In this document: positions 51,534-61,109 of the stretch, one piece after another
Position numbering within the stretch: the stretch's first letter is position 1
Layout: each line of letters starts with the position of its first letter
NCBI RefSeq assembly: GCF_042680885.1
Contig: NZ_JBHUEO010000008.1
Location: 33,042-97,041 of the forward strand
Origin: Siminovitchia sediminis
GTDB taxonomy: Bacteria > Bacillota > Bacilli > Bacillales > Bacillaceae_C
Direction of reading: 5' to 3'
DNA: 64,000 nt
Translations under genes and position numbers: made by a program
The notes under the pieces: generated by a model
What the model was told of the DNA's origin: nothing
Database searches by the model: none
What the model saw: the letters and a program-made list of their open reading frames with translations, nothing else

Positions 51534-52556
51534 ATGATGATCATAAATTACCACCATATTTTGTATTTATCGCAAGGTGATATTGAATCAATCGATCTTA
51601 ATATGAGTGAGGCTATCAATATTACCGCTGAAACCTTTGTAGAACACGGGTTGGATAAAGTAATAATGCCGGATAAAACCTCCATTGATGTTGAGGGGAA
51701 TAAATTCTTCCATTCGATGCCGGCCATGGTACAGGCGAAAGATAGTGTTGGGGTCAAATGGGTATCTTATTATCCCGGCAATAAAATCAGTAATCATGTC
51801 CCTGATGCATCCTGTATTATCATTCTTAACGATACAAGTACAGGATTGCCGTTATGTATAATGGAAGGCTTATACATAACATATATTCGCACTGCAGCAG
51901 CAGCAGCTGTTACGGCTAAAAAATTAGGAAATCCACATGCAAAATCGTTAGGGATCATTGGTGCCGGAGAACTTTCCAGATGGTCTCTAAAAGCGATCCT
52001 TTCTGCTGTTCCCTCTATTAAGCAAGTTAGGGTCAAAAGCCGTACCACTCAATCAAGAGACAAGTTCTGTGATGAAATGCAGGAGCTTTATAAAGAGGTT
52101 GAATTTATAAAAGATGAAAGCATGGAGTTATTGGTAAGTGAAAGTGACATAGTTGTATCCACTACACCTCAGCCGCTGACGCCCTTCTTGGAGTTTGATT
52201 GGTTAAAAAAAGGCGGTCTTGCTTTACCTTTAGATATGATAGCAGCATGGAAAATAGATTGTTTGGAAAAGGCTGATCATGTAGTGACCGATGACAAAAG
52301 GTTTTTGTCCGAATTAATAAGTCAGAAATATGGGAATGTTCCTGCGGAAAGGCAATTTATTGAGTTTGGCGAAGTGATGAAAAATGAGGAACCGATGTGG
52401 TCAAACGAAAAGAAAATTATTGCATTTATGAACGGAGTAGGCAGTACGGACGTTACCGTAGGAAAGTATATCTATGATAAGGCCAAAAATGAAAATATTG
52501 GAACCGTATTACCACTTCTGGGCAATCGTTCCGATGCTGTGGTGCTTAAGCACTAA
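51534..52556 (+). CDS. Ornithine cyclodeaminase/mu-crystallin family protein
   Basis: The 340-residue NAD(P)-dependent protein has the family's substrate region FHSMPAMVQAKDSVGVKWVS, the LPLCIMEGLYITYIRTAAAAAVTAKKL stretch (read here in two parts) and the Rossmann turn LGIIGAGELSRWSL. Relatives include ornithine cyclodeaminase, alanine dehydrogenase and EutC of ectoine catabolism. The AAGGAG site abuts ATG 51534 and lies three bases from ATG 51537, so spacing is unusually tight. It follows the DoeA-like gene and supports a role in degrading an unusual amino acid or cyclic imine. Confidence 0.88.
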   Translation: MMIINYHHILYLSQGDIESIDLNMSEAINITAETFVEHGLDKVIMPDKTSIDVEGNKFFHSMPAMVQAKDSVGVKWVSYYPGNKISNHVPDASCIIILNDTSTGLPLCIMEGLYITYIRTAAAAAVTAKKLGNPHAKSLGIIGAGELSRWSLKAILSAVPSIKQVRVKSRTTQSRDKFCDEMQELYKEVEFIKDESMELLVSESDIVVSTTPQPLTPFLEFDWLKKGGLALPLDMIAAWKIDCLEKADHVVTDDKRFLSELISQKYGNVPAERQFIEFGEVMKNEEPMWSNEKKIIAFMNGVGSTDVTVGKYIYDKAKNENIGTVLPLLGNRSDAVVLKH

Positions 52557-52619
52557 TATTCCTAAGGAAAAGTGAGTAAATAAAAAAAATCGCCGAATGG
52601 CCCTATTGCCGGCTTTAGT

Positions 52620-52645
52620 CACTTTTACAACAAGTTGTGAAAGTG
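52620..52645. promoter_or_regulatory. 12-bp inverted repeat upstream of the MFS gene
   Basis: CACTTTTACAAC and GTTGTGAAAGTG are separated by AA; one mismatch. There is no T run, so an operator or mRNA hairpin is more likely than a terminator. It is about 105 bp before the MFS start. Confidence 0.5.
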
Positions 52646-52750
52646 GCAGGTTTGATGGGAGAGAGCATGAATAAAAGGGTTAGGTGCAAGATGATCCTTA
52701 TCTGAAAGAAGTGTTATGGGAGCGATTCAATTGAATAGAGGGGGCTTTTT

Positions 52751-54094
52751 ATGCGGCAAATCAACGTGGCACAGGTAGTGGATGATAGCAAAGTAAATTC
52801 TTTACATTTAACGGTTCTTTTATGGTGTATTTTTATTATAGTCTTCGATGGCTTTGACCTTGCCATATATGGGGCAGTCATTCCAAGTCTTAGTCAGTTG
52901 TGGTCATTGAATCCGGGTGTTGTTGGTTTTATTGGAAGTTTGTCTTTAATTGGCAGTTTAATAGGGGCCCTTACTTGTGGAATAATCGCGGATAAGATAG
53001 GGCGTAAAAAAGTGATTATTGCTTGTGTTCTTCTGTTCAGTGTGTTTTCTATAATGACCGGTTTATCTAATGGGCCCGTGGACTTTGCAATATATCGATT
53101 TATTGCGGGTTTGGGATTAGGGGGTGTCGGTCCATTAGTAGTAGTACTTACCTCTGAATACTCGCCTAAATCCAAACGCAGTATGATGGTAGGTATCATG
53201 TATAGCGGGTTTTCTATTGGGGGTATATTGGTAGCTTTGTCAGGATTAGTTGTCATTCCAAATCTTGGCTGGCAATGGATGTATTATATTGGCGCACTCC
53301 CTTTAATAAGTATTCCAATACTTATTAAATATTTGCCTGAATCCCTTGCTTATTATGTTGTAAAAGGAGAGCGCGAGCAAGTCCAGAAAATACTCAAGAG
53401 ATTAAATCCATCTTTTACACCGAAAAGTGACGACGTTTATGAAGTGAATTTGCCGAAAACTGGTATGCCAGTTGTTCAGCTGTTTAAAGAACGCCGGGGA
53501 ACCACCACGATCATGTTCTGGATTATATGTTTTATGGGTTTACTGATGACCTATGGATTGTCCACGTGGCTTCCACAATTGATGATAAAAGCAGGTTATC
53601 CGTTAAATTCCAGTCTCTTGTTCATGTTTGCTCTGAATTTAGGGGCCATCTTAGGGGCCATTGCAGGAGGATGGTTAGCAGACCGAATTGGATCTAAAAA
53701 GGTTTTGGTCGGACTTTTTGGTTTCGGTGCCATTTGCTTATCCTTACTTGGGTTTAACCCGGGATCAGCCGTTTTATATTTCTTGATCATCGTATCCGGT
53801 GCAGCGTCTATTGGTGCTCAAATTATTGCAAATGGGTACATCTCCAAATTTTATCCAGCTCATATAAGGTCTACTGCACTTGGTTGGGCGATTGGAATCG
53901 GCCGTTTTGGTGCGATTTTGGGACCATCGATCGGTGGATTATTACTCGAATTAAGCTTGCCGATTTATATGAATTTTATTGTCTTTGCCATTCCGGCACT
54001 TTTGGCGGCATTGGCTACTTGGAATGTAAGAGATAGATACAGTGATTTTCATCAAATTAAGGCGGATAGCAGCAAGGATCAAGCAGTCATGTAA
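52751..54094 (+). CDS. MFS transporter of the AAHS (aromatic/carboxylic acid:H+ symporter) type
   Basis: The 447-residue, twelve-helix carrier has the AAHS opening VFDGFDLAIYGAVIPSLSQL, in which the aspartate and DGFD-x7-P pattern are typical. The loop 2-3 motif is GIIADKIGRKKVIIA and the loop 8-9 copy GGWLADRIGSKKVLVG. The family imports aromatic acids and other organic acids with protons. ATG start with AGAGGGGG. It closes the island of amidohydrolase, DoeA-like and cyclodeaminase-like genes and probably imports their substrate. Confidence 0.9.
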   Translation: MRQINVAQVVDDSKVNSLHLTVLLWCIFIIVFDGFDLAIYGAVIPSLSQLWSLNPGVVGFIGSLSLIGSLIGALTCGIIADKIGRKKVIIACVLLFSVFSIMTGLSNGPVDFAIYRFIAGLGLGGVGPLVVVLTSEYSPKSKRSMMVGIMYSGFSIGGILVALSGLVVIPNLGWQWMYYIGALPLISIPILIKYLPESLAYYVVKGEREQVQKILKRLNPSFTPKSDDVYEVNLPKTGMPVVQLFKERRGTTTIMFWIICFMGLLMTYGLSTWLPQLMIKAGYPLNSSLLFMFALNLGAILGAIAGGWLADRIGSKKVLVGLFGFGAICLSLLGFNPGSAVLYFLIIVSGAASIGAQIIANGYISKFYPAHIRSTALGWAIGIGRFGAILGPSIGGLLLELSLPIYMNFIVFAIPALLAALATWNVRDRYSDFHQIKADSSKDQAVM

Positions 54095-54202
54095 TGATGG
54101 GAAGCCAAAAGAACAAGAAACGTACATGAATAGTTATAGACTTTTTTCTGAAGTTTCTACTATTAGGTAACAATGATTTCTTTTGTTCAGTAGTAAAAGA
54201 AG

Positions 54203-54227
54203 CTGGAGGATCTGTGTGATCCTCCAG
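54203..54227. terminator. Terminator between convergent MFS and glutamate-synthase-like genes
   Basis: CTGGAGGATC and GATCCTCCAG form a perfect 10-bp stem with a five-base loop; moderately T-rich on both sides. Confidence 0.8.
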
Positions 54228-54329
54228 TTCTTAGCCTACCACAGGATAAATAAATGCCGGAAACACGATCCGTCCTAAGCGAAAAGCTTGTGCTGCTCTT
54301 GTTTATAGTTTTTTAAGCAGGCTTCCATT

Positions 54330-55994
54330 TTAATAAAAGGGACCCGGGGTACCCATGCGTGCCCGCTTTACCAAAGCCGGGTACTTCTCCGCCTCTTCCC
54401 CATCGATTTGCTTTTCTACTTCATGAATAATACTTTCCAACGAGTAGGCAATTCCCTTATCATCTTTATACATCACATTTTTGGGCGAAAAATGAACCGG
54501 AGAATCCAGTCCGGCAGCGGCTGAGATTCGGAACAAAGCTTTTCTTAATGTTATGACGTAGTTGGCTGCGCGGTGTTTTTTCTCTTCAATGACAAGCGCT
54601 TTTTGCAGCTGGGGGTCGGTTGTTGCCACGCCGACCGGGCATTCATTGGAATGGCATTTTAATGTCTGGATGCATCCGACGGAGATCATAAACCCTCTTG
54701 CAATTTGAACAAGGTCAGCCCCCATGGCCAGGGCAATGGCGATCCGGTCCGGTGAAAACAGCTTTCCTGAAGCAATAATTTTGACGCGGTCACGGACACC
54801 GTACTTTTTAAGGGTGGCAGCCAGTATGAGCAGGCTGGATTTGACAGGCAGCCCGACACTGTCCGCCAGTTCTTGGTACGAGGCGCCTGTTCCGCCTTCA
54901 CCCCCATCCACTGTAATAAAATCAGGCCCTTTTCCGGTTTCGCTCATATATTTTGCGAGTTCCTGAACGCTGCTATTTCCGCCGATAACTATTTTAATGC
55001 CAACGGGTTTTCCTGTCGTTTCGCGGATTTTTTCAATAAAATCACACATGGACGGAACATCGTGAAATTGGTGAAAGCGGTTGGGGCTGTCGATGGATTG
55101 ATATGGCGGCACCTTTCGGATTTCAGCTATTTCCGGATTGACTTTTTCCGCATCAATGTGTCCGCCCCGTACCTTGGCCCCTTGGCCTAGTTTGATCTCA
55201 AATGCTTTGACTTGCGGTATTTCGCTTTTTCTTTTTAATTCACCCCAGTCCATTTCACCTTTTGGGTCGCGTACACCAAACAGCCCCGGCCCGATTTGCA
55301 TAATAATGTCAACATTGCTTTCCAGATGATAGGGTGACAATCCACCCTCGCCGGTATTCATCCAGGTTCCTTTAGCAATCTCCAATCCTTTGGATAGGGC
55401 GATAATAGCATGTTTGCCCAGGGATCCGTAACTCATGGCGGACATGCCGATAAGTCCTTTTAATACAAAAGGATGCGCCAGATCTGGTCCGATAACGACG
55501 GCATCGTCATCATGAAGCAAATGGGCGGATGACACATCTTCTTCCAATTTTTCCACGCGTTGTGTAAAAAGGGGATCTTTGATAAGAAGATACCTATTTG
55601 TTAGAGCCATAGTCTCCTTGTCGACCTTCAACTCTTCCGTCAGCTTCGGAAACATGTCATTCCGGACATAATAGCCCTCTTTCTCAAAGTCTCTTCTTGA
55701 TCCAAATCCGACGACATCACGCTTATATTTTGAACTTCTTACAATATGCTCATAATCCGCTCTTGAAAAAGGCCTGCCCTCCGTATCACTATTAAACCAA
55801 TATTGGCGCATTTCCGGCCCGATTTTCTCAAGAAAGTAACGCATTCTTCCAAGGAGAGGATAATTTCTTAAAATCGAGTGCATTTTCTGTTTCCGGTCAA
55901 AGGTTATTAAATATATGAACATCCCCAGGATGGCCGCGATGACCAAGGCACCGACGGAAAAACCAATTAAAATGAATAGATCCGAAACAATCAT
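54330..55994 (-). CDS. FMN-binding glutamate synthase-family protein (YerD-like)
   Basis: The 554-residue protein has an N-terminal membrane helix (LFILIGFSVGALVIAAILGM) and then the central FMN barrel of glutamate synthase. Visible motifs are MSAMSYGSLGKHAIIALSKG, the glycine-rich GEGGLSPYH, ITVDGGEGGTGASYQELADS and IARGFMISVGCIQTLKCHSNECPVG. The cysteine triplet resembles the 3Fe-4S ligands. There is no glutaminase domain, so it is not a complete glutamate synthase. YerD in Bacillus has the same plan and no firm function. ATG 55994 follows GGAGGG by five bases; ATG codons further out are not preceded by a ribosome site. Confidence 0.9.
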   Translation of the reverse strand: MIVSDLFILIGFSVGALVIAAILGMFIYLITFDRKQKMHSILRNYPLLGRMRYFLEKIGPEMRQYWFNSDTEGRPFSRADYEHIVRSSKYKRDVVGFGSRRDFEKEGYYVRNDMFPKLTEELKVDKETMALTNRYLLIKDPLFTQRVEKLEEDVSSAHLLHDDDAVVIGPDLAHPFVLKGLIGMSAMSYGSLGKHAIIALSKGLEIAKGTWMNTGEGGLSPYHLESNVDIIMQIGPGLFGVRDPKGEMDWGELKRKSEIPQVKAFEIKLGQGAKVRGGHIDAEKVNPEIAEIRKVPPYQSIDSPNRFHQFHDVPSMCDFIEKIRETTGKPVGIKIVIGGNSSVQELAKYMSETGKGPDFITVDGGEGGTGASYQELADSVGLPVKSSLLILAATLKKYGVRDRVKIIASGKLFSPDRIAIALAMGADLVQIARGFMISVGCIQTLKCHSNECPVGVATTDPQLQKALVIEEKKHRAANYVITLRKALFRISAAAGLDSPVHFSPKNVMYKDDKGIAYSLESIIHEVEKQIDGEEAEKYPALVKRARMGTPGPFY

Positions 55995-56191
55995 GTTGCC
56001 CTCCATGTCCATACGTTTTAAGCTATATTGTCCAGATTTCCCTTTTTTTATCAGAAAAAGCTATATACAGTTGGCTGTTTCCGTAGTACCATCGAGGAAA
56101 AGCCCGAACTGCCCAGGTCATCATTCATGGAGGCTTTGATGAATAAACTATAGAGAAACATGAATATCTGAAAAGGAAAAGGGGTTTTCTG

Positions 56192-58021
56192 ATGAGTATA
56201 ATGAAAGGGTTAAAAAGTAAGCTGGCAGGGCTGTTTGATGCTGTGTACCGGTATCCGTTAACGATGCTGTTTTTATTGGCTGCTGCCACAGTCAATATAA
56301 ATATGATTCATCATGAAACAGAAAAGTACGTTACTTATTTCCTGGCATTCCTGATTGGGGCCTTGCTCAGTGTCACGGCACAGCAAGTATTTGAGCGGTT
56401 TTTTAATAAAGTAAGCGAGCGGATGTTGCTTAATGGAGGAACGGTCCTTTTAACTGCAGGCTATTTCATTGCTATTCGTTCAGCAGGGGACTTTAACTTG
56501 GAATTGGGGACAAAAACCGCTGTGGCTGTTTTTGCCCTCATAATGGCCTTTTTATGGGTACCGTCCATTAAAAGCAAAGTCACATTCCATGACAGCTTTA
56601 TGGCTGTTTTTAAAGCTTTTTTGACAACCATTTTGTTTTCGGCTGTTATAGGGATGGGGCTGAATGCCATCCTCATGGCGGTGGATGAACTATTGTTTTC
56701 GCTTCATTACAAAATATATTCCCATGTTTTGAACTTGATTGGGACGTTATTTGCCCCTATCCTTTTCCTTTCCTTCATCCCTCCTTATCCCGGAAAAAAA
56801 GATGAAGCAAAGACAGAAGATGAACTGGCAAATCAGACGGAAGAAGTGGAAAAGGCGGTACATTGTCCAAAGATATTAGAAGTCCTGATTTCCTACATTA
56901 TCATTCCGCTGACAGCCCTATATACTGTCATTTTGCTTGTGTATGTTCTTTTAAATATTCGGGGAGACTTCTGGTCCAACAACTTAATGGAACCTATGCT
57001 TGTTTCCTATGCGATCACAGTCATTGTTGTCTATCTGCTGGCAAGCAGTATTCAAAATAAATTTTCAGCCTTTTTCAGAAGAGTGTTCCCAAAAGTTCTA
57101 CTTCCGATTGTACTGTTCCAAACGATTGCTTCTGTATTAAAAATAGGGGAAATGGGGCTGACCCACGGGCGGTATTACGTCATTATGTTCGGGGTCTTTG
57201 CTCTGATTGCAGCAGTCATTTTCAGTTTTTTTTCACCCGGAAAAAACGGGTGGATTGCCGCAGTATTGCTGGTCTTTTCAGCTGTATCGGTCATTCCTCC
57301 GGTGGATGCCTTCACTACCAGCCGTAACAACCAGACGAATCTGCTGAAAAGCACTTTAGAGGAGAACAACATGTTTGAAAATGGTGAAGTGATTCCAAAT
57401 GGAGATATTTCTACTGAGGATAAGCAAAGAATCACTAAAACGGTCAGCTATTTGGACCGAATGGATTATACGAAACGCATTGACTGGCTTCCGGATAACA
57501 TTTTTTATAACAATCAGTTTAAAGATACATTTGGTTTTGAAGAGGTGTACGTGGAACCTGACGGAGAGAAGGGATCCCAATATGCACATCTGGACTGGGA
57601 GCAGAGCCCCGTTGTAAATGTTGAAGATTACGATCGGATGCTGCACCTGACTATTTTTGATCATGAAGAAAAAGATTCCGGAAAGGAAATCCAATTTGAA
57701 GTGCAAGGCGCTGAGTTTACGTTAGTTCAAGGATGGGAAGAGAACGATTCGGTCATCCGCTTGATCAATGAGCAAGGAAATGAATTCATACAAGTACAAG
57801 CAAAAGAAGTGTTCGATGAAATCTTGGGGGATGAAAAAAGTTCCGGAGGACAAGGCAAGGAGCTTTCTGTAGAGAGTGCTACCGTTACACGTGAAAACGA
57901 CCAGGTGAGATTCGATTTTCTTATCCAATCTGTTGACCGTTACAATGATCAATACTACGCCGATATGTATGTGTTTATCCAGGTGAAAGAAGGTGCCTTT
58001 GTGAACGGCCCCCATGATTAG
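56192..58021 (+). CDS. DUF4153 polytopic membrane protein
   Basis: The 609-residue protein has about ten membrane helices in its first 385 residues, including the characteristic segment LFAPILFLSFIPPYP and a second ISYIIIPLTALYTVILLVYV. An extracytoplasmic C-terminal domain of about 220 residues follows (SRNNQTNLLKSTLEENN onward). The pattern fits DUF4153, whose function is unknown. A charged cytoplasmic loop lies at about 205-230. ATG start with GGAAAAGGGG upstream. It is separated from the neighbouring genes and probably monocistronic. Confidence 0.82.
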   Translation: MSIMKGLKSKLAGLFDAVYRYPLTMLFLLAAATVNINMIHHETEKYVTYFLAFLIGALLSVTAQQVFERFFNKVSERMLLNGGTVLLTAGYFIAIRSAGDFNLELGTKTAVAVFALIMAFLWVPSIKSKVTFHDSFMAVFKAFLTTILFSAVIGMGLNAILMAVDELLFSLHYKIYSHVLNLIGTLFAPILFLSFIPPYPGKKDEAKTEDELANQTEEVEKAVHCPKILEVLISYIIIPLTALYTVILLVYVLLNIRGDFWSNNLMEPMLVSYAITVIVVYLLASSIQNKFSAFFRRVFPKVLLPIVLFQTIASVLKIGEMGLTHGRYYVIMFGVFALIAAVIFSFFSPGKNGWIAAVLLVFSAVSVIPPVDAFTTSRNNQTNLLKSTLEENNMFENGEVIPNGDISTEDKQRITKTVSYLDRMDYTKRIDWLPDNIFYNNQFKDTFGFEEVYVEPDGEKGSQYAHLDWEQSPVVNVEDYDRMLHLTIFDHEEKDSGKEIQFEVQGAEFTLVQGWEENDSVIRLINEQGNEFIQVQAKEVFDEILGDEKSSGGQGKELSVESATVTRENDQVRFDFLIQSVDRYNDQYYADMYVFIQVKEGAFVNGPHD

Positions 58022-58145
58022 ATGTTCATCCGGTAATGGCGGTGTTTTTTCAGGCGTTGGTTGTAAAGAACCGTTAACTATGACAAGATATGGGGTGACA
58101 GTCATCTTTCCAATAAAGAAAATTATATAAATGGGGGAAAACATA

Positions 58146-58487
58146 ATGTCTAATGTTCCGAACTGCCCTAAGTGTAACTCAAAGTATACGTATGAGGATC
58201 GGGAAATGTTGGTGTGCCCGGAATGCGGAAATGAATGGAATCCAACGGAAGAAACGGAAATCGGCGAGAGCCAAACGGCAGTAAAAGATGCGCACGGAAA
58301 TATTCTCAAGGACGGCGATACGGTTACGGTCATTAAGGACTTAAAGGTAAAAGGGAGCTCGTCCGTTGTTAAAATGGGTACAAAGGTCAAGAATATCCGT
58401 CTTATTGACGGAGACCACGATATAGACTGTAAAATTGACGGCTTTGGGGCCATGCAGCTGAAGTCAGAGTTTGTGAAGAAGGCGTAA
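58146..58487 (+). CDS. PhnA/YjdM-type zinc-ribbon protein
   Basis: The 113-residue protein has an N-terminal zinc ribbon (CPKCNSKYTYEDREMLVCPE then CGNEW) and the conserved C-terminal PhnA domain DAHGNILKDGDTVTVIKDLK with SVVKMGTKVKNIRL. Despite the name, PhnA/YjdM is not a proven phosphonate enzyme; its role is unclear. The start is ATG 58146 behind TGGGGGA; an upstream in-frame ATG overlaps this ribosome site. Confidence 0.92.
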   Translation: MSNVPNCPKCNSKYTYEDREMLVCPECGNEWNPTEETEIGESQTAVKDAHGNILKDGDTVTVIKDLKVKGSSSVVKMGTKVKNIRLIDGDHDIDCKIDGFGAMQLKSEFVKKA

Positions 58488-58509
58488 TTTTGGCAAGCGG
58501 ATGATGTTC

Positions 58510-58712
58510 ACACGAATATCAGGTACTCGGGGAAATTATTGAGTGCCTATTATCTCTGTCGGTACGGATATCGGGTTCCGGGAAAGTGTGAGAGCCCGTT
58601 TTCCATGTCTGTATGATTATCAGGCTCGCGATAAAACCCAAATGCCCGCTATCAAAGTTCGTATACATATCATGCTCCCGAGAACGCTAAAGTGAACAGT
58701 TTGTTAAAAGCC
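58510..58712. repeat. Degenerate ~50-bp tandem repeat, about four copies
   Basis: Copies begin near 58510, 58562, 58611 and 58661 with the recurring start GTA-NNN-ATATCNGG and shared blocks GTTCCGGG/GCTCGCGA and a later GCCCG. They are clearly related but diverged. No coding function is evident. It is distinct from the 41-bp array at 25 kb. Confidence 0.6.
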
Positions 58713-58867
58713 AATGATCTTATGTTATTTTTAAATTCTTCAGGCCTTAACAAAGGGAGAGGTCTATACCTATTAGCCGTTGTTCCGTAATCCGCAAACT
58801 TGTAGTATTCCGGCCGGTCCCTTAAAATGGGCATATCACTTACTTTTTGTAACTGGAGGAATGCCTC

Positions 58868-59824
58868 ATGGAAATAGGGATCTCGACTTTTGTTGAAACA
58901 ACGCCCGACCCGCAAACCGGTGAATTGATCACTCACGCTCAAAGATTGCGTGAAGTGGTTGAGGAGATCGTATTGGCAGACCAGGTAGGTTTGGATGTAT
59001 TTGGCGTGGGGGAGCACCACCGGCAAGATTACGCCGCTTCGGCACCTGCCATTTTACTTGCTGCTGCAGCTCCGCAAACCAAGCATATCAGGCTGACAAG
59101 TGCAGTGACTGTACTTTCTTCTGACGATCCGGTCCGCGTATTCCAGCAATTTGCCATGCTGGATGGGATATCTGACGGTCGCGCGGAAATCATGGCCGGA
59201 CGTGGGTCTTTTATCGAATCTTTTCCATTATTCGGCTATAGTTTGAATGATTATGAAGAGCTGTTTGATGAAAAGCTTGAGCTATTGCTCAAATTGCGGG
59301 AATCTGAAAGAGTATCATGGGAAGGAAGACATCGTCCTGCGATTGACAATTTGGGTGTTTACCCTCGTCCCGTACAGGATCCGCTTCCGGTCTGGATCGG
59401 CAGCGGAGGGACCCCGAAATCTGTCGTTCGAGCCGGCATCTTGGGACTTCCGCTAGTTCTGGCGATCATTGGGGGCAGGCCGGCACAGTTTGCTCCGCTT
59501 GTGGAAATATATAAAAAGGCAGCTGCACAGTCAGGACATGATCCCTCAAAGCTTCAGGTTGCTTCTCATTCCCATGGTTTTGTAGCGGAAACAACAGAAA
59601 AAGCGGTTGAGCAATTTTTCCCTTCAACCCAGTATGTGATGAACGTACTCGGAAGGGAAAGGGGCTGGGGTCCTTATACACGTGCCAGCTTTGATGCAGC
59701 GAGAAGCCCTGAGGGCGCCTTATATGTGGGAGATCCGGAAACAGTAGCTCAAAAGATTATAGCCCTTCGCAAAAATGTCGGAGTGACCCGGTTTATGCTG
59801 CATGTTCCACTAGGTTATGAGTAG
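58868..59824 (+). CDS. Luciferase-like (LLM class) flavin-dependent oxidoreductase, short C-terminus
   Basis: The 318-residue protein has the LLM beta/alpha barrel motifs: FGVGEHHRQDYAASAPAILL, LTSAVTVLSSDDPVRVFQQF, RAEIMAGRGSFIESFPLFG and PLPVWIGSGGTPKSVVRAG. It is an FMNH2- or F420-type monooxygenase-like protein of unknown substrate. It stops after RFMLHVPLGYE, whereas relatives I know continue for another 20-30 residues with a HEKV-type helix. The C-terminus therefore looks truncated, though the barrel core is nearly complete. ATG start with AACTGGAGGAATGCC. Confidence 0.88.
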   Translation: MEIGISTFVETTPDPQTGELITHAQRLREVVEEIVLADQVGLDVFGVGEHHRQDYAASAPAILLAAAAPQTKHIRLTSAVTVLSSDDPVRVFQQFAMLDGISDGRAEIMAGRGSFIESFPLFGYSLNDYEELFDEKLELLLKLRESERVSWEGRHRPAIDNLGVYPRPVQDPLPVWIGSGGTPKSVVRAGILGLPLVLAIIGGRPAQFAPLVEIYKKAAAQSGHDPSKLQVASHSHGFVAETTEKAVEQFFPSTQYVMNVLGRERGWGPYTRASFDAARSPEGALYVGDPETVAQKIIALRKNVGVTRFMLHVPLGYE

Positions 59825-60521
59825 TGATAAACATGTCTATTTTAGGAATGGTTTATGATAAGTGGGGTAACTGTCCTACAGTACACCTCTACTAGTAGCC
59901 ACTATAACAACACTTCGTTAATCTTTAATTCATAATAATCTTCATCTACATTTCCGAATCATCTATTATTCTGTATTAAATTTTTTTGTTACAATTTCGA
60001 TAGCGTTTCTTTTCTAAATTGGAATGAGCATTATGGATTTGAAATAAAATCAAACCGTTTGTAAACAAGTTTCACCGTTTTGCCCCTTTGGCTTTGCTTA
60101 TAGGGCATTTTTATGTTTAAAAAACCTTTATATTCTTCGTATCGGTCCTATGGTTGGAGAAGAAAAAGGATATTTAACTTAAAGGTATCAATTTTCAAAT
60201 GTATTTGTTCATTGAGTATTACAATGCTAACTACCCATTTTATTGTTAATTATGGGGTGTCGCGTTAGGAAAAAGCGGATTTACAACGATAAGTATTTTG
60301 CTACAAGCTTATTTAGACATTGGGAAGCCATTTAAAAAGCTGATATCATTTTGTATCAATAGGCATCTTATTGAGATTATGAGGGTTTATTCTTAAACTG
60401 AAAGGTTATAGTGTTCTCGCATTTATTTCCAATAGTCTAAATTATATATTAATAATAGAAGGAATTTAAATATATTTTGTAGAATTAATTATTGATTATA
60501 ATTATGGATGGAGGATGTTTT
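59825..60521. other. AT-rich region with little coding content
   Basis: About 700 bp without a convincing gene. A terminator-like TGCCC/GGGCA stem with TTTTTAT lies at 60081-60112. A 45-codon open stretch ending near 60394 (GKPFKKLISFCINRHLIEIM) recalls sigma-factor region 2 but is too short to call. Confidence 0.4.
60081..60112 (+). terminator. Weak terminator-like hairpin
   Basis: TGCCC and GGGCA around a 17-base loop, followed by TTTTTAT. No gene directly in front of it other than the LLM oxidoreductase 260 bp upstream. Confidence 0.4.
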
Positions 60522-60719
60522 ATGTCGATATATGAAACATTACCAGACGAGCGTTTAGCAGAATTTTTTGTGGGAATTAATAGGTATATAGAAAAAGGTA
60601 TTCTATCTGAAGCTATGTATTATGAAATAGAACTTATAAAAAAAGCTGCCCTAAAGAGAGAATTAACAGAATTGGATTTAAGAAAGCTTTATCTGAAAGC
60701 AGAAAAAATTGGAGCATAG
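60522..60719 (+). CDS. Small helical protein of unknown function
   Basis: The 65-residue protein has a strong ribosome site (GGAGG seven bases before ATG 60522) and a well-formed sequence: LPDERLAEFFVGINRYIEKG followed by ILSEAMYYEIELIKKAALKR and LTELDLRKLYLKAEKIG. It is predicted to be fully helical and soluble. The size and helix pattern recall small regulatory or checkpoint proteins of Bacilli, but I do not recognise a family. It stands alone in AT-rich DNA. Confidence 0.6.
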   Translation: MSIYETLPDERLAEFFVGINRYIEKGILSEAMYYEIELIKKAALKRELTELDLRKLYLKAEKIGA

Positions 60720-61109
60720 ATGAAATTTTTTAACGTTGTAATTATGCATTTATATTAACTTTAAAGTGAGATCTATTGGAATATCAATGGTTCACACTTC
60801 ATTTACATATATTCAATGTTGTTTTGTTAAAGTAATGCACCCGTTAGTTAAGTGTTACGGTTTCATTGAATGAAATTCCAAGATAGCTATATCTTATATG
60901 AACCTTATTTCTTCGTTATGAAAAGTACTAATCCCATAAATTACATCATCTTATGGAGCAGTCTCTCCTTTTAAGTTAGCCGAGGGCGAAGTCCCTGGAT
61001 TTATGGGTGCTTCATCTATATTCATATAGCTATATTTTTAGCTAATTCATTAGTATCATCATCAGTTATGATAAAATCTTGTGTCCATTACTAACATGTA
61101 ATCTTGTTA
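60720..61109. other. AT-rich intergenic stretch
   Basis: No gene, RNA or terminator could be supported. The sequence AGCCGAGGGCGAAGTCCC near 60978 stands out as GC-rich but forms no clear structure. Confidence 0.4.

Noticed and set aside
60257..60394. Possible sigma-factor region 2 remnant (GKPFKKLISFCINRHLIEIM)
   Set aside because: Only 45 codons, no flanking conserved blocks; the resemblance to SigH-type sequences may be chance.
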